Positions 23,316 to 31,932 of a stretch of DNA of 64,000 nt are shown here, piece by piece. Source of the DNA: Streptomyces bathyalis (GTDB lineage Bacteria > Actinomycetota > Actinomycetes > Streptomycetales > Streptomycetaceae); assembly GCF_015910445.1 (NCBI RefSeq), contig NZ_CP048882.1:5701501-5765500 (forward strand). Direction: 5' to 3'. Positions within the stretch are counted from its first letter, which is position 1; each line of letters starts with the position of its first letter. Under the pieces are notes generated by a model. The model was not told where the DNA came from. It saw only the letters and a list, made by a program, of their open reading frames with translations, and did not search any database. The translations under genes were made by a program, and so were the position numbers.

Positions 23316-24230
23316 TCAGCCGCGCTGGATGCCCGAGGTGTCCTGGAGGACACCTCGGCGCCCGTCCTGGGTCTGCGCGATGAGCGCCGGACCACGCTGC
23401 TCGACCGCCAAGTACCAGGTGCCGGGAGCCAGTTCGGCAACGGGTTGCGGTGCGCCGTCCTCGCCGAACAGCGGACGCGTGACCGGCACGGCGAACCAGA
23501 ACGGCTGGAAGTTCGGGTCCGGGGCGCCCCCGCCTGCCGCCGGACCGCCGTGCTGCTGGGGCTGCTGGGGCTGCTGCGCTCCCGGCTGGCCCTGGGCCCC
23601 GGGCTGGCCGGGCTGCCCCGGCTGCGGTCCGCCGGGGTAGCCGTAGCCACCCTGCGGCTGGCCGCCGTACGGACCCTGGGCACCCGGCTGAGGCCCGCCC
23701 GGGTAGCCGTAGGCGCCCTGCTGCGGCGCCCCGTACGGAGCGGGCTTGGGAGCGGGCAGCAGCGGAGCCTTCAGTGCCGCCGCGGTGGTGCTCAGAGCGC
23801 CGACCACGGCGAGAGCGAGGGAGAGGACGAGCGTCAGGTATGCGCCGGCGGTCAGGGGCCACTTCTCGTTGGGGTCGCCCGAGAATCCCGGCTGCTCCAG
23901 GTCCGGGAAGATGACAGCGACCACCGACCAGATCCCGGCCCAGCCGACGACCAGGCAGAGCACCATTCCCCACTGGTCCAGAGCGAGCCCCAGCACCTTG
24001 CGGCCGTCCGGCAGCAGACGGGCGGCGACGAACAGAGCCGCGGCGACGATGCCGAGCAGGTGCACGGTCGGCAGCATCGGAAGGGTGGAGCGCGACCAGG
24101 CGGACACGCTGCAGGAGTCGACGGGGCAGTCGCCGTCGAACTCGAAGAACGGGAAGAAGGAAGCGATCAGCAGCAGCAACGCTGCCCCGATCACCGCGCC
24201 ATCGCCTCGTGTGAGCGAGCGGATGTTCAC
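23316..24230 (-). CDS. Four-TM membrane protein with Gly/Pro/Gln-rich tail
   Basis: 304 residues, GTG start at 24230. Four membrane segments fill residues 12-150, with an outside loop after the first containing DGDCPVDSCS (two Cys, likely disulfide). A cytosolic tail of repeats follows (APYGAPQQGAYGYPGGPQPG-like, then QPGQPGAQGQPGAQQPQ), then a compact C-terminal domain with FQPFWFAVPVTRPLF, WYLAVEQRGPALIAQTQDGRRGVLQD. The layout resembles actinobacterial DUF5336-like proteins with a disordered PYG-repeat region. No enzymatic motif is present; function unknown. Confidence 0.7.
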   Translation of the reverse strand: MNIRSLTRGDGAVIGAALLLLIASFFPFFEFDGDCPVDSCSVSAWSRSTLPMLPTVHLLGIVAAALFVAARLLPDGRKVLGLALDQWGMVLCLVVGWAGIWSVVAVIFPDLEQPGFSGDPNEKWPLTAGAYLTLVLSLALAVVGALSTTAAALKAPLLPAPKPAPYGAPQQGAYGYPGGPQPGAQGPYGGQPQGGYGYPGGPQPGQPGQPGAQGQPGAQQPQQPQQHGGPAAGGGAPDPNFQPFWFAVPVTRPLFGEDGAPQPVAELAPGTWYLAVEQRGPALIAQTQDGRRGVLQDTSGIQRG

Positions 24231-24344
24231 TTAGCGTCCTTAGTAGGTTTCATACGGTCTGTGGTCTCTGCCGGGGTAGGGCCCCATCGTACGGATGGGT
24301 CCAGGGGCCGTACCGGCGGGGCGACTTCACTCCCGGGGGCGCCC

Positions 24345-25334
24345 TCAGCGCTTCTCGGCGAGGTAGTCCCCGATGCCTTTCACCACTCCGCGAGCGGCGC
24401 GATCACGCCATTTCCGGTCGGTCAGTTGGGCGGCGTCCCGCGGATCACGCATGTTGCCGCACTCCAGGAAGACCTTGGGCACGCGGGTGAGGTTGAGCCC
24501 GCCCAGGTCGCCGCGTGTGTCCGTGCCGTCACCGTCCCCCGCGTAGGAGGCGGGCTTCGATCCGGTGTACTCACGGAAGGCGTCGGCCAGTTCGTTGCCC
24601 AGGTTGCGCGAGGGCCCGGTCACCGCCCTGGTGTCGGCGCGTCCCTCCTTCACCGACTCCGGAAGGATCACATGGAATCCGCGTTCACCGGCCGGTGCCC
24701 CGTCGGCGTGCAGCGAGACGACCGCGTCGGCGTCCGCGCGGTTGCCCGCGCCGGCACGGGCGTCCACGCACGGCCCCCACGGCCTGCGCCCGTCGTGCGT
24801 CAGCTTCACCGTCGCCCCCTGCGAGCGCAGTCCGGCCCTTACTCGGCGGGCGAGGTCGAGTGTGAACTTCGCCTCGGAATAGCCGGATGCGGTGGCCGTC
24901 CCGGTGGTGTCGCACTCCTTGCGGCCGGTGCCGATGCTGACGCTGCGGTTGATCTCGGCCGCGTGGTAGCGGTTGTTGGGATTGTGGCCGGGGTCGATCA
25001 CGACCGTCATGCCCTTCAGCGGTTTCCCGCTGTCCGCCCCCGAACCGCCTCCGCCGCCCGGACCGCCGCCCGGCAGGGCCGATGCGTCACGCGACTGTGA
25101 ATCCTCCGGCAGCGGCATCAGCGTCGGCGCGGGACGTCCAGCCCCCGCCGCACCGCCGGCGGACTGCCAGATCAGCCAGCCCGCGAAGCACGTCGGAGCC
25201 AGCACGCCGAGCGTGACCAGCAGACGCATTCCCGTCCGGCTGGACCGCCGCTGCTCCGGAGACCACTGGGTGTCCGGCTCGGCGCCGGAATCGGGACGGT
25301 ACGGATCGGGCGGGATCGGGCTTCCGTTCGACAC
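24345..25334 (-). CDS. N-acetylmuramoyl-L-alanine amidase (Amidase_3), membrane-anchored
   Basis: 329 residues. A cytosolic Pro-rich N-terminus and one membrane segment (LLVTLGVLAPTCFAGWLIW) are followed by a Gly-rich spacer and the catalytic domain. Zinc ligands fit VIDPGHNPNN (His), GYSEAKFTLDLA (Glu) and VVSLHADG (His); the catalytic Glu is in KVFLECGNM. The enzyme cleaves the bond between MurNAc and the stem peptide outside the membrane. GTG start at 25334 sits 22 bases after the methyltransferase stop, suggesting co-transcription with 25357-26109. Confidence 0.9.
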   Translation of the reverse strand: MSNGSPIPPDPYRPDSGAEPDTQWSPEQRRSSRTGMRLLVTLGVLAPTCFAGWLIWQSAGGAAGAGRPAPTLMPLPEDSQSRDASALPGGGPGGGGGSGADSGKPLKGMTVVIDPGHNPNNRYHAAEINRSVSIGTGRKECDTTGTATASGYSEAKFTLDLARRVRAGLRSQGATVKLTHDGRRPWGPCVDARAGAGNRADADAVVSLHADGAPAGERGFHVILPESVKEGRADTRAVTGPSRNLGNELADAFREYTGSKPASYAGDGDGTDTRGDLGGLNLTRVPKVFLECGNMRDPRDAAQLTDRKWRDRAARGVVKGIGDYLAEKR

Positions 25335-25356
25335 GTCCTGGATGCTAGCCGCCCCG

Positions 25357-26109
25357 TCACAGCGCCGGACCGGTACGTCGAAGAACTCTCAGTGACCTCG
25401 TCACCGAAATCTCCCTGAACGCACCGGAATCGAGCGCACGCCTGTAGATGCGGTACGGGGCCTGGCCGCCGTCGGCCGGATCGGGGAAGACGTCGTGCAC
25501 CACCAGCAGCCCGTCCCGCGCGAGATGCGGCACCCAGCCCTCGTAGTCGGCCGTTGCGTGCTCGTCCGTATGACCGCCGTCGATGAAGACGAGGCCCAGC
25601 GGACGTCCCCACAGCGCGGCGGCGCGCGGTGAGCGCCCGACGACGGCGACGACGTGCTCCTCCAGCCCCGCCGCGCGCAGCGTGCGGCGGAAGACGGGCA
25701 CCGTGTCCATCAGCCCGGTGTGCGGATCGACGACGTCCGGGTCGTGGTACTCCCAGCCCGGCTGCTGCTCCTCGCTGCCGCGGTGGTGGTCGACGGTGAC
25801 GGCCGTGACGCCCGCGTCCCGAGCGGCGTCGGCGAGGAGGAGGGTCGAGCGCCCGCAGTAGGTGCCGACCTCCAGCAGCGGCAGGCCGAGCCGCGCGGCC
25901 TCGACGGCGGCCGCATACAGGGCCAGCCCCTCGTCGGCGGGCATGAAGCCCTTCGCCGCCTCGAACGCGGCGAACGTCTCCGGGGCCGGACGCGGTGCCG
26001 GAGACCGAGACGAAGACCGTGCCGACGACGGGGCCGACGACGGGGCCGGAGACTCCGGCGCGCGCTCCGCTTTCGGCTGCGGTCGCGACTCCTGGGCGGG
26101 CTGGCTCAT
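25357..26109 (-). CDS. Class I SAM-dependent methyltransferase (Methyltransf_24 type)
   Basis: 250 residues. A Ser/Ala/Pro-rich first 45 residues precede the fold. Motif I reads LLEVGTYCGRSTLLLADAA, then VTAVTVDHHRGSEEQQPGWEYHD, LGLVFIDGGHTDEHATADYEGW and LLVVHDVFPDP. The GGHT/DD-like pattern matches the CmcI-like/Methyltransf_24 group. The substrate is unknown. Its position next to the wall amidase and near the 19.5-22.9 kb trio may mean a role in the same envelope-related pathway. Confidence 0.85.
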   Translation of the reverse strand: MSQPAQESRPQPKAERAPESPAPSSAPSSARSSSRSPAPRPAPETFAAFEAAKGFMPADEGLALYAAAVEAARLGLPLLEVGTYCGRSTLLLADAARDAGVTAVTVDHHRGSEEQQPGWEYHDPDVVDPHTGLMDTVPVFRRTLRAAGLEEHVVAVVGRSPRAAALWGRPLGLVFIDGGHTDEHATADYEGWVPHLARDGLLVVHDVFPDPADGGQAPYRIYRRALDSGAFREISVTRSLRVLRRTGPAL

Positions 26110-26279
26110 CGGGCTCCTTCGGCGGCGTGGTCCGGCGGTTCATGCTGCCTCACGGTGCCCGTCCGCTCCCGCGCGGGCCCTTCGCGCCGGGGCCCTGTGA
26201 CCAGCCCGGCAGATGACGGAAGTCTGACGGTGACCGCCGGGCACTGGCGCCGCGCGGGCCGCAGTGCTCGAATCGTCGT

Positions 26280-27083
26280 GTGGAGACAGCCGATTCAGCC
26301 CACGCCGCAGAGACCGACGGCACCTCCGGCAGAGCCGGTGCCGGGACGCCCGGTCCGGCCGGGCCGACCGCCGACGGAGAGGGCTCTCCCGTCGGGCGGC
26401 GCCTGGTGCTCGGCATGCTCGGGCTGGGCGCCGCGGGGCTGGCCGCCGCCCCCTACGTGCAGCGCGGCACCGAGAGCGTTCTGAGTGCCGTCTCCGGCAA
26501 GGACCCGACCGGCGTCACCGGTCTGCTCCCCAACGGAGGGGGATTCCGCTACTACTCCGTGGCCGCGTCCGTTCCGCGCCGCGGGACCCGCGACTACGGG
26601 CTCACGGTCGGCGGCCTCGTCGAACGCCGCGCCCGCCACAGCCTCGGCGAGCTGCGCGCGATGCCGCAGCGGCGCATCGTGCGCGACGTGCAGTGCGTGA
26701 CGGGCTGGCGCGTGCCCAGCACCCCCTTCGAAGGAGTGCCGCTCTCCCACATCCTCGACCTGGCCGGTGTGCGTCCCGAGGCCACCGCCGTCCGCTTCAC
26801 CTGCTTCGACGGCATCTACAGCGAGAGCCTCACGCTCGAACAGGCCCGGCGCGACGACGTGCTGGTCGCGCTGAGCATGCAGGACGAGCCCGTCAGCCAC
26901 CAACACGGCGGCCCCGTACGGCTGTACGTCGCGCCGATGTACTTCTACAAGTCGGCGAAGTGGCTCTCCGGCATCGAGCTCACCCGCGAAGTGGAGCCCG
27001 GTTACTGGGAGAAGCGGGGCTACGACATCGACGGCTGGGTCGGCAGATCGAACGGACGTGATGATGCTCCGACAGCCGCCTGA
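26280..27083 (+). CDS. Molybdopterin-dependent oxidoreductase (sulfite-oxidase/YedY-like fold)
   Basis: 267 residues, GTG start. GRRLVLGMLGLGAAGLAAAP at about 39-58 looks like a Tat signal or N-terminal membrane anchor. The oxidoreductase domain has the Mo-ligand Cys in RDVQCVTGWRVPSTPFEG, then RFTCFDGIYSESLTLEQA, HGGPVRLYVAPMYFYKSAKW and GYWEKRGYDIDGWVG, all typical of the SUOX-type domain. It should be exported folded with its cofactor. The next gene encodes a cytochrome b561-like membrane partner and overlaps by 26 bases, as in YedY-YedZ-type pairs. Confidence 0.9.
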   Translation: METADSAHAAETDGTSGRAGAGTPGPAGPTADGEGSPVGRRLVLGMLGLGAAGLAAAPYVQRGTESVLSAVSGKDPTGVTGLLPNGGGFRYYSVAASVPRRGTRDYGLTVGGLVERRARHSLGELRAMPQRRIVRDVQCVTGWRVPSTPFEGVPLSHILDLAGVRPEATAVRFTCFDGIYSESLTLEQARRDDVLVALSMQDEPVSHQHGGPVRLYVAPMYFYKSAKWLSGIELTREVEPGYWEKRGYDIDGWVGRSNGRDDAPTAA

Positions 27084-27828
27084 CCCGCACGCTCCCGCCG
27101 CACGGCCGGAGAGCGCCACGACCCCGACGGAACACCCGGTGGAGGGTGCTGAAGCGCGAACCTCCGCAAAGGTCGCCACTACCGACGTGCTGCGTTTCAC
27201 CAGGGCCGTGCGCTGGTGCCATCGCGCCACGGCCGTGCTGATGGCGCTCTGCGTGGGCACCGCCCTGTGCCTCTACGTACCGGGGCTCGCCCAACTGGCC
27301 GGGCGCCGCGCCCTCATGGTCACCGTCCACGAGTGGTCCGGGCTGCTGCTGCCCGCACCGCTCCTGCTCGGGCTGGCCTCGCGCGCGCTCCGCGCCGATC
27401 TGCGCCTCCTCAACCGCTTCGGGCCTCACGACCGGCGATGGCTGCGGCGGGCCCGCCGCGCCCGCAGGCCGTATCCGCCACTGGGTGAGGACTGGGGCCG
27501 GGACGCGGGCAAGTTCAACGCCGGGCAGAAGGTCTTCGCCGCCTGGATCGCGGGCGCCGTGCTGGTGATGGCCGGGACCGGGCTGCTCATGTGGTTCACC
27601 GGGCTCACCCCGCTGGTGTGGCGTACGAGCGCGACGTTCGTGCACGACTGGCTCGCCCTGGCCGTCGGTGCCGTACTCGCCGCGCACGTCGGGATGGCAA
27701 TGGCACACCCCGAGGCGCGCCGCGCCATGCGCACCGGCAGGGCCGACCGCGCGTGGGCGCGCCGCGAACACGCGCTCTGGGAGCCTGCTCAGGAGGACGG
27801 GCACGAGCACTCGCGGCGAGGCGAATGA
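27058..27828 (+). CDS. Cytochrome b561-like membrane subunit
   Basis: 256 residues. GTG 27058, ATG 27061 and ATG 27064 are all in frame; the first overlaps the oxidoreductase gene by 26 bases. Four membrane helices carry candidate haem histidines in FTRAVRWCHRATAVL, MVTVHEWSGLLL, FVHDWLALAVG and LAAHVGMAMAHPEARR. A basic/cytosolic loop contains PYPPLGEDWGRDAGKFNAGQ, which fits formate-dehydrogenase-gamma-like b cytochromes. It should pass electrons between the quinone pool and the molybdoenzyme. Confidence 0.88.
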   Translation: MMMLRQPPDPHAPAARPESATTPTEHPVEGAEARTSAKVATTDVLRFTRAVRWCHRATAVLMALCVGTALCLYVPGLAQLAGRRALMVTVHEWSGLLLPAPLLLGLASRALRADLRLLNRFGPHDRRWLRRARRARRPYPPLGEDWGRDAGKFNAGQKVFAAWIAGAVLVMAGTGLLMWFTGLTPLVWRTSATFVHDWLALAVGAVLAAHVGMAMAHPEARRAMRTGRADRAWARREHALWEPAQEDGHEHSRRGE

Positions 27829-27956
27829 CGAAGGGACGCGGGGCAAGCGGGCGGCTCCGCATGCGGTGACAGCGGCCGCCGAGGCCGGTGTCCGAGGTCC
27901 GTTCCTGTCCTGAACGCCCGGATATCCAGTGGGCGCCGAGGAGACCGGCTGCGAGC

Positions 27957-29501
27957 ATGACGGGCGTGACAGACAAGGCTTCCTCCGTCCCCGGTCCCGA
28001 CGCCGCCGCTTCCGGCACTCCCGTGCGCCTGTGGGTCGTCGTGCTCGCCGCCTGCGCCGGGCAGTTCCTCGTGGTGCTCGACGTCTCGGTGGTCAACGTC
28101 GCGCTGCCGTCGATGCGGACCGACCTCGGCCTGGACGCGGCCGGTCTCCAGTGGGTCCTCAACGGCTACACCCTGGCCTTCGCCGGGCTGATGCTCCTGG
28201 GCGGACGGGCCGCCGACATCTACGGCCGGAAGCGGACGTTCCTGGTGGGGCTCGCGCTGTTCACGGCGGCCAGCCTTCTCGGGGGCCTGGCGCAGCAGCC
28301 GTGGCATTTGCTGGCGGCCCGGATAGTGCAGGGCACGGGAGCGGCCGTACTGGCACCGGCGACGCTGACGATCCTCACCACCGCGTTTCCGCCCGGCCGC
28401 GCCCGTACGCGCGCCATCGCCACTTGGAGCGCCGTCGGCGCGGGAGGGGGAGCGGCAGGCGGCCTGGTGGGCGGAGTGCTCACCGATGCGCTCTCGTGGC
28501 GCTGGGTGCTCCTGATCAACGTTCCCGTGGGGGCGTTGGTGCTGCTGGCCGCCGCGGTGTGGGTCTCCGAGGGACGGGACGCGAGCGCCCGCCGCCGCCT
28601 CGACGTCCCGGGTGCGCTGCTGGTCACCCTGGGACTGGGGGTGCTGGCCTGGGGGATCGTACGGACGGAGGCCGTGGGGTGGACGGCGCCCTCGGTGCTG
28701 TGGCCGCTCGTGGCCGGGCCCGCGCTGCTGCTGGTGTTCGTGGCGGTAGAGGCGCGTACGCAGGATCCGCTGGTGCCGCTGCACCTCTTCCGCAGCAGAG
28801 CCGTCTCGGCGGCGAACGCGGCGATGTTCGTGTGCGGGGGCGCCCTGTTCTGCATGTGGTACTTCATGACGCTCTACATGCAGAACGTGCTGCACTACAC
28901 GCCGCTCCAGGCCGGGCTCGGCTTCATCCCGCAGTCGCTGAGCATCGTGCTGGGATCCAAGGCGGCGCCACGGCTGATGGTGCGGTTCGGGGCACGGAAC
29001 GTCGCGCTGGCGGGTGTCGTGCTGGCAGGCGCCGGCTGCCTTTGGCAGAGCGGCATGTACGCCGGCGGCGGTTTTCTGCTGACGGTGACCGGCCCCGGCG
29101 TGCTGATGGCTCTCGGCGGGGGACTGGCGGGGACGCCACTGGCATCGGTGGCCATGTCCGGGGCGCCGCACGGGGACGCCGGGCTGGTGTCAGGCCTGTT
29201 CAACACCGCACGGACGATGGGCGGTTCGCTGGGGCTCGCGGTCTTCTCCACGATCGCCGCGGCTCGCATCGGGGACGGCACCGGCCCCGAGATCCTCGCC
29301 TCCGGCTACGGGCTGGCCTTCCGCAGCGCCGCCGCCGTCCTCGTGCTGTGCGCGGCGCTGGTGCTGTTCGTCCTCCCGCGACCGGACCGTGAGAGCACGC
29401 ACGGGGACGGCGAGGACGGTCCGGCCGCCGGCACCGTCCCGCCGGAGCCGCTGACCTCCGGCACGGGGAATCCCGGGCCGAAGGTCAGCGGGGAGAGCTG
29501 A
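27957..29501 (+). CDS. MFS drug/metabolite exporter, DHA2 (EmrB/QacA) family
   Basis: 514 residues from ATG 27957; a longer frame from 27888 adds only unrelated residues. Fourteen membrane helices. Diagnostic motifs: FLVVLDVSVVNVALPSMRTDL in helix 1, GGRAADIYGRKR (motif A), ARIVQGTGAAVLAPATLTIL and GGAAGGLVGGVL (motif C, antiporter). These proteins use the proton gradient to expel drugs or secondary metabolites. No TetR or MarR gene adjoins it, so its control and substrate are open. Confidence 0.92.
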   Translation: MTGVTDKASSVPGPDAAASGTPVRLWVVVLAACAGQFLVVLDVSVVNVALPSMRTDLGLDAAGLQWVLNGYTLAFAGLMLLGGRAADIYGRKRTFLVGLALFTAASLLGGLAQQPWHLLAARIVQGTGAAVLAPATLTILTTAFPPGRARTRAIATWSAVGAGGGAAGGLVGGVLTDALSWRWVLLINVPVGALVLLAAAVWVSEGRDASARRRLDVPGALLVTLGLGVLAWGIVRTEAVGWTAPSVLWPLVAGPALLLVFVAVEARTQDPLVPLHLFRSRAVSAANAAMFVCGGALFCMWYFMTLYMQNVLHYTPLQAGLGFIPQSLSIVLGSKAAPRLMVRFGARNVALAGVVLAGAGCLWQSGMYAGGGFLLTVTGPGVLMALGGGLAGTPLASVAMSGAPHGDAGLVSGLFNTARTMGGSLGLAVFSTIAAARIGDGTGPEILASGYGLAFRSAAAVLVLCAALVLFVLPRPDRESTHGDGEDGPAAGTVPPEPLTSGTGNPGPKVSGES

Positions 29502-29601
29502 CCGGCGCAACGGCGCCTTCGGCGCGACGAGATCCTCGACGGACGCGACGACACCCTCGACGGAACGCAAGGCCCGCGGATCGGCTGAACAGTGTCGGGC
29601 G

Positions 29602-29634
29602 GCCGAACCGCCGTGCGGGGGACGGCGGTTCGGC
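29602..29634. terminator. Bidirectional terminator between convergent genes
   Basis: Perfect 13-bp stem GCCGAACCGCCGT (29602-29614) with ACGGCGGTTCGGC (29622-29634), 7-base loop. It lies between the exporter stop (29501) and the methyltransferase stop (29692). Confidence 0.8.
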
Positions 29635-29691
29635 AGACGGTTCGGCCACGACCCTGCTGCATGCCCGCGGCCCGTGACCTGCACAGCCCGC

Positions 29692-30498
29692 TCACGGTTT
29701 GCGGCCGACACCCCCGTAGGCAGCCGCGTCGGGCGCGTCGTCCCCACTCACGTCGGGACGCCAGTGATTGATGCGCACCACGCCGGGCGGTACCAGCTCC
29801 AGCCCGTCGTAGTAGGCACGGATCTGATCCGGAGAGCGCAGGACGTAGGGCACGGCGCCGGAGTCGTTGTAGTCGTCCTGCGCGGCGTTGGTGTCCGGGT
29901 TCTCGTCGATGCCGTCGTTGTGGGAGAGGTAACTCCCTGACGGCAGCTGCGACATGAGGCTGCGGATGATCCCGCAGGCCTCCGCGTGGCTGCCGATGTG
30001 GCCCAGCACTCCGCTGAGGATGAGCGCGACCGGCTGCGACAGGTCGAGGGTCTCGCGCGCACCCGCCATCACCGCCTCCGGATCCCGCAGATCGGCCTCG
30101 ATGTAGGCCGTCTCCCCCTCGGGGGAGCTGGTGAGCAGCGCATTCGCATGGACGAGGACGAGCGGGTCGTTGTCGACATAGACGATGCGGGCGTCCGGCG
30201 CCTCCCGCTGCGCGACCTCATGTGTGTTGTCGACGGTGGGCAGGCCCGTACCGACGTCGAGAAACTGGCGGACGCCGGCCTCGGCCGCCAGGTACCGGAT
30301 GGTGCGGACGAGGAAGTAGCGGGAGGCGCGGGCGAGTTCGTCGATGCCCGGGAACGCCTGACGGTACTGCTCGCCGGCCTCGCGGTCGGCCGCGTAGTTG
30401 TCCTTGCCGCCGAGCCAGTAGTTCCAGATGCGTGCCGAGTGCGGAACGCTCGTGTCGATCTCACCGCTGCCGTTGCCGACGGTCCTCTGCGGATCCAT
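29692..30498 (-). CDS. SAM-dependent methyltransferase-like protein (Methyltransf_19/DUF574)
   Basis: 268 residues. Family hallmarks: DTSVPHSARIWNYWLGGKDNYAADREAG at the start, REASRYFLVRTIRYL-like ARASRYFLVRTIRYL, motif I QFLDVGTGLPTVDNTHEVAQ, VYVDNDPLVLVHANALL, and IIRSLMSQLPSGSYLSHNDG. This family is greatly expanded in Streptomyces. The fold binds SAM but no substrate is established for most members. It is monocistronic and divergent from the MaoC gene. Confidence 0.9.
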   Translation of the reverse strand: MDPQRTVGNGSGEIDTSVPHSARIWNYWLGGKDNYAADREAGEQYRQAFPGIDELARASRYFLVRTIRYLAAEAGVRQFLDVGTGLPTVDNTHEVAQREAPDARIVYVDNDPLVLVHANALLTSSPEGETAYIEADLRDPEAVMAGARETLDLSQPVALILSGVLGHIGSHAEACGIIRSLMSQLPSGSYLSHNDGIDENPDTNAAQDDYNDSGAVPYVLRSPDQIRAYYDGLELVPPGVVRINHWRPDVSGDDAPDAAAYGGVGRKP

Positions 30499-30662
30499 GA
30501 CTGCCCCCTCCAGAAGCGCGTGGTGCGAGCCGGCTTCCCGGACTCCCCCCGGACACCGCAGTCTTCACCTCACGGCCGCGGTTGTGTAGATGCCCCCTGC
30601 GGTTCCGCCGGGCGGGGCGGTCGGGGCAGGTGGTTATCCTCCCGGGGAGAGGAGCTGAAGTC

Positions 30663-31571
30663 ATGCCGATCGACGTCGAGCGGGCGCTGTCCGCCGAGCC
30701 CGTCAGCACCCGGATCACCTGGGGCCACAAGGATGTTCAGCTGTATCACCTGGGGCTCGGTGCGGGCGTGCCCGCGACCGATCTGCGGGAGTTGCGCTAC
30801 ACGCTGGAGAGCCGGCTGCACGTCCTGCCCAGCTTCGCCACAGTGGCGGGCGGCGGGATGGGCGTCGTGGGCGCGCTGTCCGCGCCCGGCATCGACGTGG
30901 ATCTCGCAGCCGTGCTGCACGGCGGGCAGAGGGTCGAGACGCACAGGCCCGTTCCGGTCGGCGGCAGCGCGACGCAGACCTCGTCGGTCGCGGCCGTGTA
31001 CGACAAGGGCAAGGCCGCCGTCATCGTGCTGCGTTCCGAAGCGGCCGACGAGGACGGCCCGTTGTGGACGTCGGAGGCCCAGATGTTCGTGAAGGGCGAG
31101 GGCGGCTTCGGCGGCGACCGCGGCCCCTCGTCCGGATCCGGAACGCCGGAGCGGGCCCCGGACCGCGAGGTGCGCCGCTCCGTGCGGGAGGACCAGGCAC
31201 TCCTGTACCGGCTCTCCGGCGACTGGAATCCCCTGCACGCCGACCCGGATTTCGCGGCGCTGGCCGGCTTCGACAGGCCGATCCTGCACGGTCTGTGCTC
31301 GTACGGGATGGTGCTCAAGGCCGTGGTCGACACCGTGCTCGGCGGGGACGTGACGCGCGTGCGGAGCTACAGCACGCGCTTCGCCGGGATCGTCTTCCCC
31401 GGGGAGACGCTGCGCGTGCGGATGTGGACGGAATCGGACGGGGGAAACGGCGGGGACGGGGGCGGAGACCCGAAGGGTGCGGGCGGCGCCGGCCGGGTGC
31501 TGCTGTCCGTGACCGCCGTCGAACGGGATGACGCCCCCGTGCTGACCGACGCGGTCGTCGCACACTCCTGA
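30663..31571 (+). CDS. MaoC-like dehydratase (double-hotdog enoyl-CoA hydratase 2)
   Basis: 302 residues from ATG 30663, with GGAGAGGAGCTG upstream. The N-terminal hotdog (YHLGLGAG, RLHVLPSFATVAGG) lacks catalytic residues. The C-terminal hotdog has the hydratase-2 motif YRLSGDWNPLHADPDFAALAGFDRPILHG with the Asp/His pair. Such proteins hydrate trans-2-enoyl-CoA to (R)-3-hydroxyacyl-CoA, in beta-oxidation of branched or bulky acyl chains. A Gly/Asp-rich insert (GGNGGDGGGDPKGAGG) sits near the C-terminus. Confidence 0.92.
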   Translation: MPIDVERALSAEPVSTRITWGHKDVQLYHLGLGAGVPATDLRELRYTLESRLHVLPSFATVAGGGMGVVGALSAPGIDVDLAAVLHGGQRVETHRPVPVGGSATQTSSVAAVYDKGKAAVIVLRSEAADEDGPLWTSEAQMFVKGEGGFGGDRGPSSGSGTPERAPDREVRRSVREDQALLYRLSGDWNPLHADPDFAALAGFDRPILHGLCSYGMVLKAVVDTVLGGDVTRVRSYSTRFAGIVFPGETLRVRMWTESDGGNGGDGGGDPKGAGGAGRVLLSVTAVERDDAPVLTDAVVAHS

Positions 31572-31576
31572 CGCCT

Positions 31577-31613
31577 CGGGGCCCTCGGCCCCGCCAGCCT
31601 TCGGGGGCCGAAG
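31577..31613. terminator. Tandem hairpins after the MaoC gene
   Basis: CGGGGCC-CTC-GGCCCCG (31577-31593) and CTTCGG-GGG-CCGAAG (31599-31613). Both have perfect arms with 3-base loops, 5 bases after the MaoC stop. They face the convergent small gene at 31705. Confidence 0.65.
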
Positions 31614-31672
31614 CGCGAACCATCCCGCCAGAAGGGGGCGTTCGCACTTCCGGCTTCTGACCGCTTCTCAGG

Positions 31673-31716
31673 TCTGCCTGAGTTACTCCGACTCTCTGCC
31701 TGAGTTACTCCGACTC
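31673..31716. repeat. Exact 22-bp tandem duplication
   Basis: Two identical head-to-tail copies, 31673-31694 and 31695-31716, each starting TCTGCCTGAGTTACTCCG. The right copy contains the last codons and stop of the small minus-strand gene (ends 31705). The left copy repeats the same coding end after the stop. Identity suggests a recent slip or duplication. Confidence 0.9.
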
Positions 31717-31860
31717 GCGCTGCTGAGGCGGACGCCGGTGCCGGCCCTGCGCGCGCTGCCCGGACTCCTCAGCCCCGGCAGCCTTCCCTCTGTGCCTGCC
31801 TGAGCCGCCGTTCGACGCCTGACTGCTGTGCGTATCGGTCCCGGTCTCGGTCTCGGACAT
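31705..31860 (-). CDS. Small hydrophilic protein (51 aa) with GRHR repeats
   Basis: From ATG 31860, with GGAG about 12 bases upstream. The product begins MSETETGTDTHSSQASNGG and has two basic GRHR motifs (SGRHRGKAAG and QGRHRRPPQQ), then ends RESE. It is predicted to be disordered and cationic in its second half. Short GRHR-bearing proteins of this kind are, as I recall, common in Streptomyces but unstudied. It lies between MaoC and the propeller-like gene, with a 22-bp duplication across its stop. Confidence 0.5.
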   Translation of the reverse strand: MSETETGTDTHSSQASNGGSGRHRGKAAGAEESGQRAQGRHRRPPQQRESE

Positions 31861-31932
31861 CGCGGGGCAACTCCGTGGATCACTCTGCTGCTTGATACCC
31901 GACCAGGCTCTCACGACAGGTACCCGGCCTGA

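Noticed and set aside
30663..31571. Two separate MaoC genes
   Set aside because: The two hotdog domains are in one continuous frame; only the second has the catalytic Asp/His.
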